Source: JAGRMG01 sp047975215 (GTDB lineage Bacteria; Pseudomonadota; Alphaproteobacteria; Rhodobacterales; Rhodobacteraceae). Taken from it: a stretch of DNA of 64,000 bases. Made by a program: the position numbers and the translations under genes. The stretch covers positions 1 to 64,000 of the forward strand of contig JBKEDD010000045.1 of assembly GCA_047975215.1 (NCBI GenBank). The letters are read 5' to 3'. Within the stretch, counting starts at the first letter, position 1; every line of letters begins with the position of its first letter. Below, piece after piece: positions 8,135 to 16,618 of this stretch. Below the pieces are notes generated by a model that saw only the letters and a list, made by a program, of their open reading frames with translations, was not told the origin of the DNA and made no database searches.

Positions 8135-9349
8135 ATGGCTCAGCCACACCGCGAAACGCGGCCGCAGTTTTCGCAGCCGTTCCGCCAGATCATCATGATG
8201 GTCGTCGCATTCGGACTGGCCGGGTTCGGTGCGTTCGTCGCGCTGCCCCGGGTGCTGCCGGTCTTCGAGGCAAACCCGTACCTGAACGGTTTCATCGCCT
8301 TCGTGTTCGTGATCGGTGTGCTGGCCTGCTTCTGGCAGGTGTTCCAGCTGATCGGCTCGGTCCGCTGGATCGAGAGCTTTGCCTCGGGCGAGTCCGACGA
8401 CACCATCCGCCCGCCGCAACTGCTGGCGCCGCTGGCGTCGCTTCTGAGGTCGCGGGGCGCACGCATGCAGCTGAGTTCGACCTCCTCTCGCTCGATCCTC
8501 GATTCCGTCGCCCAGCGCATCGACGAAGAACGCGAGATCACCCGCTATATCGCCAATCTTCTGATCTTTCTCGGCCTGTTGGGCACCTTTTACGGGCTGG
8601 CCACGACCGTACCGGCGGTGGTGGACACGATCCGCAGCCTGGCGCCGCAGGAAGGCGAGGAGGGCCTTTCGGTATTCAACCGCCTGATGACCGGGCTCGA
8701 GTCGCAACTGGGCGGCATGGGCGTGGCCTTTGCCTCGTCGCTTCTGGGTCTTGCCGGGTCGCTGATCGTGGGGCTGCTGGAACTGTTCGCCGGGCACGGC
8801 CAGAACCGGTTCTACCGCGAACTCGAAGAATGGCTGTCCTCGATCACCCGCGTCGGATTTTCCTCGGGCGAGGACGGCAGCACCGATACCGGCGTGATCT
8901 CCTCGGTGCTCGATCACATGGCCGAACAGATGGCGGCATTGCAGAACATGTTCGCGCAATCCGAAGACAGCCGCGCGGCGGTGGATCACAAGCTCGCCGA
9001 TCTGATCGACACGATCGGCCAGATGAACGACCGCATGGACCGGACCGACAACGTGAACGCCGGGCTGGACCGGGTGGCGCTGGGCCAGGAAACGCTGATC
9101 GAACTGCTGCGCAGCCAGGGCCCGGGCGAAGGCATCGACGCCGAAAGCCGGATGCGCCTGCGTTCCATCGACGTGCAGATGCTGCGCATCCTCGAGGAGA
9201 TGTCGGCCGGCCGCCAGGAAAGCCTGGCCGAACTGCGCAAGGATATCGAACTTCTGGTCAAGGCGCTGAGCGCGCAACCGTCGCGGGGCGCCCAGCCGCC
9301 GCCGCGCCCGGTAAGGACCAAATCCCCCCTCGGCCCGGAGGAACGCTGA
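8135..9349 (+). CDS. MotA/TolQ/ExbB proton-channel family protein
   Basis: The 404-residue inner-membrane protein has four hydrophobic segments (about 20-42, 52-76, 137-162 and 190-216). The channel signature LLIFLGLLGTFYGLATT sits in the third, and GMGVAFASSLLGLAGSLIVG in the fourth. The C-terminal 170 residues are charged and helical, with repeated LxxxL patterns, and probably lie in the cytoplasm. Together with the next gene (three bases apart) it resembles an ExbB/MotA plus MotB stator pair, which would use the proton motive force to drive movement or energise the envelope. The pair is common in Rhodobacterales but I know of no assigned function. It is also reminiscent of ZorA/ZorB of Zorya systems, but no ZorC/ZorD-like helicase or nuclease gene is adjacent. 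Confidence 0.8.
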   Translation: MAQPHRETRPQFSQPFRQIIMMVVAFGLAGFGAFVALPRVLPVFEANPYLNGFIAFVFVIGVLACFWQVFQLIGSVRWIESFASGESDDTIRPPQLLAPLASLLRSRGARMQLSSTSSRSILDSVAQRIDEEREITRYIANLLIFLGLLGTFYGLATTVPAVVDTIRSLAPQEGEEGLSVFNRLMTGLESQLGGMGVAFASSLLGLAGSLIVGLLELFAGHGQNRFYRELEEWLSSITRVGFSSGEDGSTDTGVISSVLDHMAEQMAALQNMFAQSEDSRAAVDHKLADLIDTIGQMNDRMDRTDNVNAGLDRVALGQETLIELLRSQGPGEGIDAESRMRLRSIDVQMLRILEEMSAGRQESLAELRKDIELLVKALSAQPSRGAQPPPRPVRTKSPLGPEER

Positions 9350-9352
9350 GTC

Positions 9353-11965
9353 ATGGCCCTGTCGCGCCGCACCGGGCACCGGTTCCAGGCCTCGATCTGG
9401 CCGGGCTTCGTGGATGCGATGACGGGCCTTCTTCTGGTGCTGATGTTCGTGCTGACCATCTTTATGGTGGTGCAGTTCGTGCTGCGCGAAACCATCTCGG
9501 GGCAGAAAAGCGAGCTGGATTCGCTGGCCGACGAGGTCAGCGCACTGGCCAGCGCGCTGGGGCTCGAGGAACGCAAGGCCAGCCGGTTGCAGGCCCGGAT
9601 GGGGGCGCTGAACGCCACCCTGGGTGACACCCGGTCCGATCTGGAGGCGGCCCGCGCACAACTGGCCAGCCAGGCCGGTGTGATCGCCGCGCTGACGGCC
9701 GAACGCGACCGCCAGGACACGGCGCTGAACGCAGCACAGACGCGCATCACCGGGTTCGAGGCACAGGTCGCCGCGCTGCTGGCCGATCGCGACCGCGCGC
9801 GCGAGACAGTGGCCGCGCTGGAAGCCGAACGCAGCGACCTTCAGGGCCGGCAGGCAGAGTTGCTGTCCGAGCAGGAGGCGCTGAACCTCGCCCTGGCGCA
9901 GAGCCGCGAGGAGATCGACGCGCAGGCCGAAGCCGCCCGGCTGGCCGCGGCGCGGCGCGAGGCGCTCGAGGCGATGGTGGCCGATCTGCGCGGCAAGGGG
10001 CAAGAGGCGCAGATCCGGGCGCAAACTCTGGGAGAACGCATCGAATCCCTTGAGGCGAAGCTGAGCGATGAGGAAGCCGCGCGGCTGGCCGAAGCGGCGG
10101 CGGCACAGGCGCTGCGCAAAAAGCTGCAAGACGCCGATGCGGAACTGACCGCGATGACCCTGGCGCTGGAACGTCAGCGCCAGGAGGCGGAAGACACGCT
10201 GACGCTGCTGGCGGCCGCCGAAGCATCGCGCGACGAGTTGGACACCAAACTGGCCGAGGCGCTGGCGCAGATGGCCCGGGCGCGCGAGGATATCGCATCG
10301 CGCGATGAACTGGCCGAACGCCTGACACGGGTTCTGGCGCAAATGGAAGTGACCCAGTCCGAAGGCGCCGAACGCGTCAGGGCGCTGGAGGCCGAATTGT
10401 CGCGCATCCGCAGCGAAAACGCCCAGACGCGCGAAACCCTGAGCGCGGACTTGCAGGCGGCACAGGCGCGCACGGCGCAGACCCGCGCCGCGCTCGAGGC
10501 CGATCTGGCGCGGGAACGGGCGCAGGCGGGCGCGGCGCAAGAGGCCTTGCGGGCACAGCTGGCAAAGGCGCGGGCCCAGGGCGCCGAGACACGCGCGGCG
10601 CTGGAAACGGAACTGGCCCGCCAGCGTGCCGAGACCGTTCAGACGCAATCGCAGTTCGAGGCGGAACTGGCGCGCTTGCAGGCCGAGAACGCCGGAACAC
10701 GGCGGGCGCTGGAAGCCCGCCTTGCCGAGACGCAGGCCAGCGCCGAGACCCGGGCCGAAACGCTGGGCGCCGAACTGGCAGAGGTTCGTGCCCGGGCCGC
10801 CGAGCGCCAGGCCGATCTGGAGGCGCAGCTTGCCCGTACCAAGGTCGAGAGCGACGCGGTACAGTCGGCGCTGAAACAGGACCTGGCGGCATCCCGGGCC
10901 GAGGCCGGCGCCCGCATCGCCGCCCTGGAAACCGAACTGGGCCAGGCCCGCGCCGATCTGGACGCGGCCCGCAGCACTGCCGCATCCTCCGCCGAGGACC
11001 GCGCCTCGGTCGAGGCGCGTCTGCTCAAGGCGCTGGAATCGCTGGAACGGGCACAGGCCGCCGCCACCGACAGCAACGAACTGCGCCGCGAGATGCTGGC
11101 CGCGCTGGCGGCACGGGATGCCGCCGAGCGCGAGGCCGCCGAACGGCTGAGCGCCGCCGAGCAGCGCGAAACCCTGCTGGCCAGGGCGCGTGCCGAACTG
11201 GCCGAGCAGACCGAGATTTCGACCGAGGCACAGCGCCAGACCGCATTGCTGAATCAGCAGATCGCCGAGTTGCGCACCCAGCTGGGCGGCTTGCAGGCCT
11301 TGCTGGACGACTACAAGGCGCGCGACACCGCCGCGAACGTGCAGTTGCAGACGCTGGGCCAGGATCTGAACGCGGCGCTGGCGCGGGCGGCGTCCGAGGA
11401 ACGCAAGCGCCGCCTGTTGGAAGAGACCGAGCGCCGCCGCCTCGAAGCCGAGGCGAAGGCGCTGGCGGAAGAGACCCGGGCCTTGCAGGAACAGGCCAGG
11501 GATCTGGAACGCTACCGCTCCGATTTCTTCGGCAGGCTGCGCGACGTGCTGGGCGCGCAGGAAGGCGTGCGCATAGAGGGCGACCGGTTCGTTTTCTCCT
11601 CGGAAGTACTGTTCCCGCTGGGCAGCGCAGATCTGTCGGACGAAGGCCAGGCCGAAATCGCCAAGGTCGCGCGCATCCTGCGCAGTGTCGCCGCCGAGAT
11701 CCCGCCCGAGATCGACTGGATCATCCGGGTCGACGGCCATACCGACGACTCGCCGCTGCTGGGGCATCCGAAATACGCCGACAACTGGGAACTCAGCCAG
11801 GGGCGGGCGCTGTCGGTGGTGCGCTATCTGGTCGAAAACTTCGGGTTTCCACCGGAACGGCTGTCGGCCAACGGGTTTGGCGAATACCAGCCCGTCAACC
11901 CCGCCGATACCCCCGAGGCGCGCGCCCAGAACCGCCGGATCGAATTCAAGCTGACCGAAAAGTAG
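9353..11965 (+). CDS. OmpA/MotB-like protein with very long coiled coil
   Basis: The 870-residue protein has one N-terminal transmembrane helix (about 18-45). It contains an aspartate in WPGFVDAMTGLLLVLMF, matching the ion-binding aspartate position of MotB/ExbD-type stators. Residues about 50-740 are almost entirely predicted coiled coil, rich in Ala, Glu, Arg and Leu, with many near-repeats (for example ARTAQTRAALEADLARERAQ). The C-terminal OmpA-like peptidoglycan-binding domain (about 745-870) has FPLGSADLSDEGQ, VDGHTDDSP and the closing motif AQNRRIEFKL. It pairs with the channel protein directly upstream. The coil is far longer than in MotB (about 300 residues total). Its strong compositional bias makes homology by coiled-coil region unreliable, so only the two ends support the call. 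Confidence 0.8.
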   Translation: MALSRRTGHRFQASIWPGFVDAMTGLLLVLMFVLTIFMVVQFVLRETISGQKSELDSLADEVSALASALGLEERKASRLQARMGALNATLGDTRSDLEAARAQLASQAGVIAALTAERDRQDTALNAAQTRITGFEAQVAALLADRDRARETVAALEAERSDLQGRQAELLSEQEALNLALAQSREEIDAQAEAARLAAARREALEAMVADLRGKGQEAQIRAQTLGERIESLEAKLSDEEAARLAEAAAAQALRKKLQDADAELTAMTLALERQRQEAEDTLTLLAAAEASRDELDTKLAEALAQMARAREDIASRDELAERLTRVLAQMEVTQSEGAERVRALEAELSRIRSENAQTRETLSADLQAAQARTAQTRAALEADLARERAQAGAAQEALRAQLAKARAQGAETRAALETELARQRAETVQTQSQFEAELARLQAENAGTRRALEARLAETQASAETRAETLGAELAEVRARAAERQADLEAQLARTKVESDAVQSALKQDLAASRAEAGARIAALETELGQARADLDAARSTAASSAEDRASVEARLLKALESLERAQAAATDSNELRREMLAALAARDAAEREAAERLSAAEQRETLLARARAELAEQTEISTEAQRQTALLNQQIAELRTQLGGLQALLDDYKARDTAANVQLQTLGQDLNAALARAASEERKRRLLEETERRRLEAEAKALAEETRALQEQARDLERYRSDFFGRLRDVLGAQEGVRIEGDRFVFSSEVLFPLGSADLSDEGQAEIAKVARILRSVAAEIPPEIDWIIRVDGHTDDSPLLGHPKYADNWELSQGRALSVVRYLVENFGFPPERLSANGFGEYQPVNPADTPEARAQNRRIEFKLTEK

Positions 11966-11970
11966 CCGTG

Positions 11971-12019
11971 GCAAAGCCTTGAGAAACGCTTTGCTACAAG
12001 CGGTTTCTCAACCGCTTGT
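11971..12019. terminator. double hairpin between convergent genes
   Basis: Two perfect stems lie in the 69-base gap between the OmpA-like and extensin-like genes. GCAAAGC (11971-11977) pairs with GCTTTGC (11988-11994). ACAAGCGGTT (11996-12005) pairs with AACCGCTTGT (12010-12019) around the loop TCTC. The second is a strong ten-base-pair hairpin and most simply a bidirectional terminator. TTGAGAAAC in the first loop is also exactly complementary to GTTTCTCAA (12003-12011), which allows an alternative fold. Confidence 0.6.
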
Positions 12020-12034
12020 GCGCGCCGTTGCGCC

Positions 12035-12988
12035 CTATTTGCAATAGGGCCCGCTTCGGTAGCTGGCCGTATCAAGGTGGAAATGGTTCCAGTGATACCT
12101 GTCGGCCTTGGGGCCCAGGACCGTACCGAACGGCCCGCAAGCCGTGCGCCATGCCTTGTTGAGCGGTTTCAGCGTCGTGCCCTGCCCCCAGCCCTTCGCG
12201 ACGGTAATCACCTCGCCGTCCTTCATCACGAAGGCCGAGATGTCGATCGCCTTGCCCTTGCCGTGTTCGGAGATACGCGCGCCACGCTGGTTGTTGCGGG
12301 TGCGGCAGGCATAATGCGCCGCCACCTGCAATTCAACCACCGGCCCGCGCCGGCGAAAGGCAGGTTTGACACCCCGCTCGACCCAGGTGTTCAACGCCCG
12401 TGCGGTATCGCAATCCATCACCGCGCCGCGCGACAGCCTCACCCCGGAGACCGAGCGTACCTTGACGGCATCCCGGATACCACAGCCCGAAACCTGTCCC
12501 GGCACCCGGCCCACCTGGTCGCCCTGGATGTCGATATTGCCGCAGATGGCGCCTCGGCGAAGCTTGCGGCGCTTGGACATCGCCTTTTGGGTCACCCCGT
12601 CGGGACGCGCCCAGGGAAAGGGCGATGTATCGGGCGCCAGGAACGGCAGATCGCCGGGCCGCGCGGCGGCATCCAACAACTGGGCCGAGACCGGGCGCGG
12701 CTGCGGGCGCTTTCGCGATGCCGCGATCAGTGCCGCGACCTCCTGCCGGGCGCCCTGTACCGGCAAAGCGCGCGATATGTCTGCGGGCTGCGCCGGGCGT
12801 GCCGCGGGCCGGATCTCCGGCAGTCGCGGGCCGGCGCGGTGTGCCGTTTCGCCCACGCTCGCGGCGATGCCCGGAGCCTGGTCGGGGCGCTCTACCGGGC
12901 GCGGCGACCGGTCGGGCGGCTGGCCCGATACGGGCACCGCGCCCAGCAGGAACGCCGCCAGGACGGCGCAGATTTTCCACCCTCTCAC
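12035..12988 (-). CDS. extensin-like family secreted protein
   Basis: The 317-residue protein has a signal peptide (VRGWKICAVLAAFLLGAVPVSGQ), a proline/arginine-rich linker (about 25-130) and a C-terminal extensin-like domain. That domain contains CGIRDAVKVRSVSG, MDCDTARALNTWV, YACRTRNNQRGARISEHGKG and HWNHFHLD. Its SEHGKGKAIDIS plus WNHFH arrangement is like that of D-Ala-D-Ala carboxypeptidase / peptidase M15-type folds, so a role in cell-wall metabolism is plausible but unproven. Translation starts at GTG 12988, which overlaps the tyrA stop (GTGA), and family proteins commonly begin at this point. Confidence 0.85.
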   Translation of the reverse strand: MRGWKICAVLAAFLLGAVPVSGQPPDRSPRPVERPDQAPGIAASVGETAHRAGPRLPEIRPAARPAQPADISRALPVQGARQEVAALIAASRKRPQPRPVSAQLLDAAARPGDLPFLAPDTSPFPWARPDGVTQKAMSKRRKLRRGAICGNIDIQGDQVGRVPGQVSGCGIRDAVKVRSVSGVRLSRGAVMDCDTARALNTWVERGVKPAFRRRGPVVELQVAAHYACRTRNNQRGARISEHGKGKAIDISAFVMKDGEVITVAKGWGQGTTLKPLNKAWRTACGPFGTVLGPKADRYHWNHFHLDTASYRSGPYCK

Positions 12989-13911
12989 CGCGTCACCTTG
13001 GCGCGGCCGAAATCGGGCGCATCGGTGTCCTGCCCGGCCTCGATGATGCCGCGGCGGATGGCACGGGTATGGGTGAAATAGTCAAACAGCAGATCGCCGT
13101 CACCTGTACGGATGGCGCGTTGCAGCGCGAACAGCTCTTCGGTGAAGCGGCCGAGGATTTCCAGCGTTGCATCCTTGTTGGTCAAGAACACGTCGCGCCA
13201 CATGGTCGGGTCGCTGGCCGCGATGCGGGTGAAATCGCGAAACCCGGCGGCGGAATACTTGATGACCTCGCTGTCGGTGACGCGGCGCAGATCGTCGGCA
13301 ACGCCCACCATGGTATAGGCGATCAGGTGCGGCGCGTGGCTTGTCACCGCCAGCACCAGATCGTGATGGTCGGCCTCCATCTCCTCGACATGCGACCCCA
13401 TGCCTTCCCAGAGCGCCCGCAGCCGGGCGACCGGTTCGGCCGGTGTGCCGGCGACCGGCACCAGCAGGCACCAGCGATTGTCGAACAACTCGGCGAAACC
13501 GCTTTCGGGGCCGGAATGCTCGGTCCCGGCAAGCGGATGGCCGGGAACGAAATGTACGCCCCCGGGCAGATGCGGCGCGACCGCGTCAATGACGTGCCGC
13601 TTGACCGAGCCGACATCGCTCAGCGTCGCACCCGGCTTGAGCACCGGCGCGATTTCCGCGGCAACGGCGCCCATCGCGCCCACGGGAACCGCCAGCACCA
13701 CCAGATCGGCGCCCTCCACCGCCTCGGCGGCGCTGTCGCAGACGCGATCGCACAGGCCGATCCGGCGCGCCGTATCACGGGTGGCGGCACTGCGGGCAAA
13801 GCCTGTGACCTCGCCCGCCAGACCGGCGCGCTTGATCGCCCAGAACATCGACGACGCGATCAGCCCCAGCCCGATCAGCGCGACACGGTCATATAGCGGT
13901 GTGCCGCTCAT
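12985..13911 (-). CDS. tyrA: prephenate/arogenate dehydrogenase
   Basis: This enzyme oxidatively decarboxylates prephenate or arogenate in tyrosine biosynthesis. The 308-residue protein starts with the dinucleotide-binding fold VALIGLGLIASSMFWAIKRAG. It contains LSDVGSVKRHVIDAVAPHLP and the substrate-site motif FVPGHPLAGTEHSGPESG, and the C-terminal helical dimerisation domain follows. No chorismate mutase or ACT domain is fused, consistent with the alphaproteobacterial TyrC/TyrA type. The ATG at 13911 overlaps the stop of the aminotransferase upstream (ATGA). The two genes are therefore coupled and probably act in consecutive steps of aromatic amino-acid synthesis. Confidence 0.92.
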   Translation of the reverse strand: MSGTPLYDRVALIGLGLIASSMFWAIKRAGLAGEVTGFARSAATRDTARRIGLCDRVCDSAAEAVEGADLVVLAVPVGAMGAVAAEIAPVLKPGATLSDVGSVKRHVIDAVAPHLPGGVHFVPGHPLAGTEHSGPESGFAELFDNRWCLLVPVAGTPAEPVARLRALWEGMGSHVEEMEADHHDLVLAVTSHAPHLIAYTMVGVADDLRRVTDSEVIKYSAAGFRDFTRIAASDPTMWRDVFLTNKDATLEILGRFTEELFALQRAIRTGDGDLLFDYFTHTRAIRRGIIEAGQDTDAPDFGRAKVTR

Positions 13912-15023
13912 GCGGCCCGCGCCCTGTATTCGGCGATGGCGGCGGCGACCCGGCGGCATGCCTCGCCATCGCCGATGGTGATGCGCAGCGCGTCGGGCAG
14001 CCCATAGCCGGCCACCCGCCGCACGATCAGCCCGCGCGCCTGAAGATGAAGGTCGCAGCTTTCCGCGACCTCGCGCGATCCGAACCGGGCGAGAATGAAA
14101 TTCGCGCTCGACGGGTCCGACTGCACCCCGACATCGGCCAGCGCCGCCGCAAGCCAGTCGCGCCAGCGGGCGTTTTCGGCCCGGCAACGTGCCACGAAAT
14201 CGAAATCGCGGACGGCCGCCTCGGCCGCGGCCAGCGCGGGCGAGGACAGGTTGAACGGCCCGCGCACCCGGTTCAGCACGTCTATGACGGACTCCGGGCC
14301 ATAGCCCCAGCCGACCCGCAGCCCGCCCAGGCCATAAAGCTTGGAGAAGGTCCGCGTCATCACCACGTTGTCGCGCGCGTCGATCACCGCCCGTCCCGCA
14401 TCGAAGCCATCGACGAACTCGGCATAGGCGCCGTCCAGAACCAGCAGTGCCCGGGGCGGCAGATTGTCGGCCAGCCGCGCCACCTGCGCCTCGTCGATCA
14501 TGGTGCCGGTCGGGTTGGCCGGGTTGGCGATGAACACCAGCCGCGTGCGATCCGTGCAGGCGGCAAGGATCGCATCCACATCCACCACCCGTTCGCGTTC
14601 GGGCACCTCCACCGGCGTGGCGCTCGCGGCCAGCGCGCTGATGCGGTACATGGAAAACCCGTGTTCGGTATGGATCACCTCGGTTCCCGGGCCGGCATAG
14701 GCTTGGCACAGAAAGGTGATGATCTCGTCGCTGCCCACCCCGCAGACGATCCGGCCCGGATCGAGCCCGTGCACCTCGCCGATGGCCGCGCGCAACGCGG
14801 CGTGATCGGTCGGCGGATAGCGGTGCAGTTGCCCGGCACAGGCGCCAAGCGCCTCCACCGCGCGGGGGCTGGGTCCGAAGGGGTTTTCGTTCGACGACAG
14901 CTTGATGACATGGGCCACACCCGGCACATGCGACGCGCCGCCCTGATAGGGCGCGATATCCATGATACCGGGCTGCGGGGCGATGCTGGTTCTTGCGGGC
15001 CGGTTCATATCGGGCCTGTTCAT
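13908..15023 (-). CDS. hisC: histidinol-phosphate aminotransferase family (HisC-type)
   Basis: This is a PLP-dependent class I/II aminotransferase of 371 residues. SSNENPFGPSP is the HisC substrate-site signature. The PLP lysine is in TFSKLYGLGGLRVGW, and NPANPTGT and DGAYAEF are the usual cofactor motifs. Alphaproteobacterial copies next to tyrA often serve phenylpyruvate or prephenate transamination as well as, or instead of, histidine synthesis. The tight overlap with tyrA here supports an aromatic role. A start at the second methionine (15008) is equally possible. Confidence 0.9.
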   Translation of the reverse strand: MNRPDMNRPARTSIAPQPGIMDIAPYQGGASHVPGVAHVIKLSSNENPFGPSPRAVEALGACAGQLHRYPPTDHAALRAAIGEVHGLDPGRIVCGVGSDEIITFLCQAYAGPGTEVIHTEHGFSMYRISALAASATPVEVPERERVVDVDAILAACTDRTRLVFIANPANPTGTMIDEAQVARLADNLPPRALLVLDGAYAEFVDGFDAGRAVIDARDNVVMTRTFSKLYGLGGLRVGWGYGPESVIDVLNRVRGPFNLSSPALAAAEAAVRDFDFVARCRAENARWRDWLAAALADVGVQSDPSSANFILARFGSREVAESCDLHLQARGLIVRRVAGYGLPDALRITIGDGEACRRVAAAIAEYRARAA

Positions 15024-15086
15024 TGCGGGGTTGCTGCACTCGCCCCGTCATAGCCGCCCGTTCAGGCCATGGAAAGCGGCAATGCG

Positions 15087-16514
15087 TCAGGCCGCGTCGT
15101 GCCGGCCGCGCGACATCGCGGCGGCCTGCAAGCTCGCGTAGCGGCGGGCATGGCCGGCAAAGCGATGGCTGAGTTCGTTCACCGCCCCGATGACATAGCG
15201 CACCCTGGCCTCGTCCATCATGTAGCTGAAGTTGAGCCGCACCCAGCCGGGTTTGTGTTCGTCATTGCCGGCCAGCAATTCGTCGCGCAGACGGTCCGAC
15301 ACGGCGCGGTCGATACCCAGCAACCGGTGGCCGTAGGGCCCGGCGCAGGCGCAGCCGCCGCGCGCCTGGATGCCGTAGAGATCGCTCAGCATCTGGGTGA
15401 ACAGCTGTTCGTCGACCAGTTCCCCGGCCTCGTCGCGCACCAGAAACGAGAACACCGGCAGGCGGTGCGGCTTGTCGACACCCAGCAGCGTCAGGTGCGG
15501 ATTGTCGCCCCAGCCGTCCATCGCCATGCTATTGTAGCGCCGTTCCGTGGCGGCGATCGTCTCGGTGCCGATCGCGTCCTTGACCATGAAGGCCAGCGCC
15601 GCGCGGATATCGCCGATCACGTTCGGGGTTCCGGCCTCTTCGCGCGCCTCGATGTCGTCCAGATAGTCGTGCCGCCACGGCGAGACGAAGGACACGGTGC
15701 CGCCGCCCGGCCAGGTCGGGCGGGCGCGGCGCACCGCGGCCTTGTTTACGATCAGGACGCCCGAGGCGCCGGGACCGCCGGGAAACTTGTGCGCCGACAC
15801 CGCCACCGCATCCTTTTGCGCATCGGTGCCGTGGCCCATGTCGATCGGCACATAGGGGCCGGCGCCGGCATAGTCCCAGACCGCCAGCGCGCCATGCGCC
15901 TTCAGCAGCCGCGTAACCGCGTCGGTGTCGGTGAGAATGCCGGTGACATTGGAAGCGGCGGAAAAGCTGCCGATCAGCAGATCGGCGCCGGCATGTCCGG
16001 CCAGCGCGGCGCGCAGCGCGCCCATGTCGGGCCCGCCATCCGCGCCTTCGGGGATTTCCACCACATGCGCCGCGCTCTCACGCCAGGGCAGGATGTTGGA
16101 ATGATGTTCGTATGGCCCGATCAGGACCACAGGATTTTCGGCCTCGTTGACGCCCAGCAGGCCGACCAGCCGGTTCAGCCCCGCCGTGGCGCCCGACCCG
16201 GCAAAGATCACGGCGTCATCGCCCGACGCGCCGGTCAGCCGGGCGATCTCGGCACGCGCCTCTTCGCGCAGGGCGGTGGTGTAGGCGCCGCAGAACGAAG
16301 TCTCGGTATGGCTGTTGGCATAGAATGGAAGCACATGGGCGGTCACGAAATCCTCGACCGGGCGCATCGCGCGGCCCGAGGCGACGTAATCCGCATAGAC
16401 CAGCGGCACCTCGCCATCCAGGCCCGGGATCATGGTGCCCTCACCGATCACCGCACTGCGCAAGGTGTCAAGCGAGGCGGATTGCAACACGTCACGAAAC
16501 TTGGTCAGGGTCAT
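15087..16514 (-). CDS. class V aminotransferase (cysteine-desulfurase-like)
   Basis: The 475-residue PLP enzyme belongs to the class V fold (NifS/SufS, kynureninase). The PLP-lysine region reads VAVSAHKFPGGPG, and the N-terminal half has FCGAYTTALREEAR, FAGSGATAGLNRL and GPYEHHSNILPW. A late cysteine motif RGGCACAGPYGHRLLGI aligns with the catalytic-loop region of desulfurases, but the enzyme is longer than SufS or IscS and its substrate is unknown. The ATG at 16514 has AAGGAG nine bases upstream. It is divergently transcribed from an Lrp/AsnC-type regulator, so amino-acid-responsive regulation is likely. Confidence 0.85.
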   Translation of the reverse strand: MTLTKFRDVLQSASLDTLRSAVIGEGTMIPGLDGEVPLVYADYVASGRAMRPVEDFVTAHVLPFYANSHTETSFCGAYTTALREEARAEIARLTGASGDDAVIFAGSGATAGLNRLVGLLGVNEAENPVVLIGPYEHHSNILPWRESAAHVVEIPEGADGGPDMGALRAALAGHAGADLLIGSFSAASNVTGILTDTDAVTRLLKAHGALAVWDYAGAGPYVPIDMGHGTDAQKDAVAVSAHKFPGGPGASGVLIVNKAAVRRARPTWPGGGTVSFVSPWRHDYLDDIEAREEAGTPNVIGDIRAALAFMVKDAIGTETIAATERRYNSMAMDGWGDNPHLTLLGVDKPHRLPVFSFLVRDEAGELVDEQLFTQMLSDLYGIQARGGCACAGPYGHRLLGIDRAVSDRLRDELLAGNDEHKPGWVRLNFSYMMDEARVRYVIGAVNELSHRFAGHARRYASLQAAAMSRGRHDAA

Positions 16515-16618
16515 GGGGCGGCTCCTTGTTTGTTGGGACAAGGATGGCCCTGTATTATGCAATCAACATAACCTGAATCTTGCTGGATTTCAGATATCGT
16601 GTGTCATATGATTGGCGA
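16515..16618. promoter_or_regulatory. divergent promoter region with dyad
   Basis: This AT-richer 104-base gap lies between the class V aminotransferase and its divergent Lrp/AsnC gene. It contains an imperfect dyad, TGAATC to GATTTCA, at 16574-16592, which is a candidate Lrp-type operator. On the minus strand a TAATAC-like -10 lies about 45 bases before the aminotransferase start. Confidence 0.35.

Noticed and set aside
8135..11965. Assignment of the motor pair as a Zorya defence system.
   Set aside because: No ZorC, ZorD or ZorE-like gene is adjacent, and the second protein is far longer than ZorB; genomic context looks housekeeping.
7970..11974. An open minus-strand frame of more than 1300 codons antisense to the channel and OmpA-like genes.
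   Set aside because: The forward frames encode recognised domains with proper starts, while the reverse product is a Gln/Arg/Gly-rich shadow of a GC-rich coiled coil with no family resemblance.
13899..15053. Forward frame of 384 codons antisense to hisC.
   Set aside because: It mirrors the HisC gene and starts with a poor site; no domain is recognisable.
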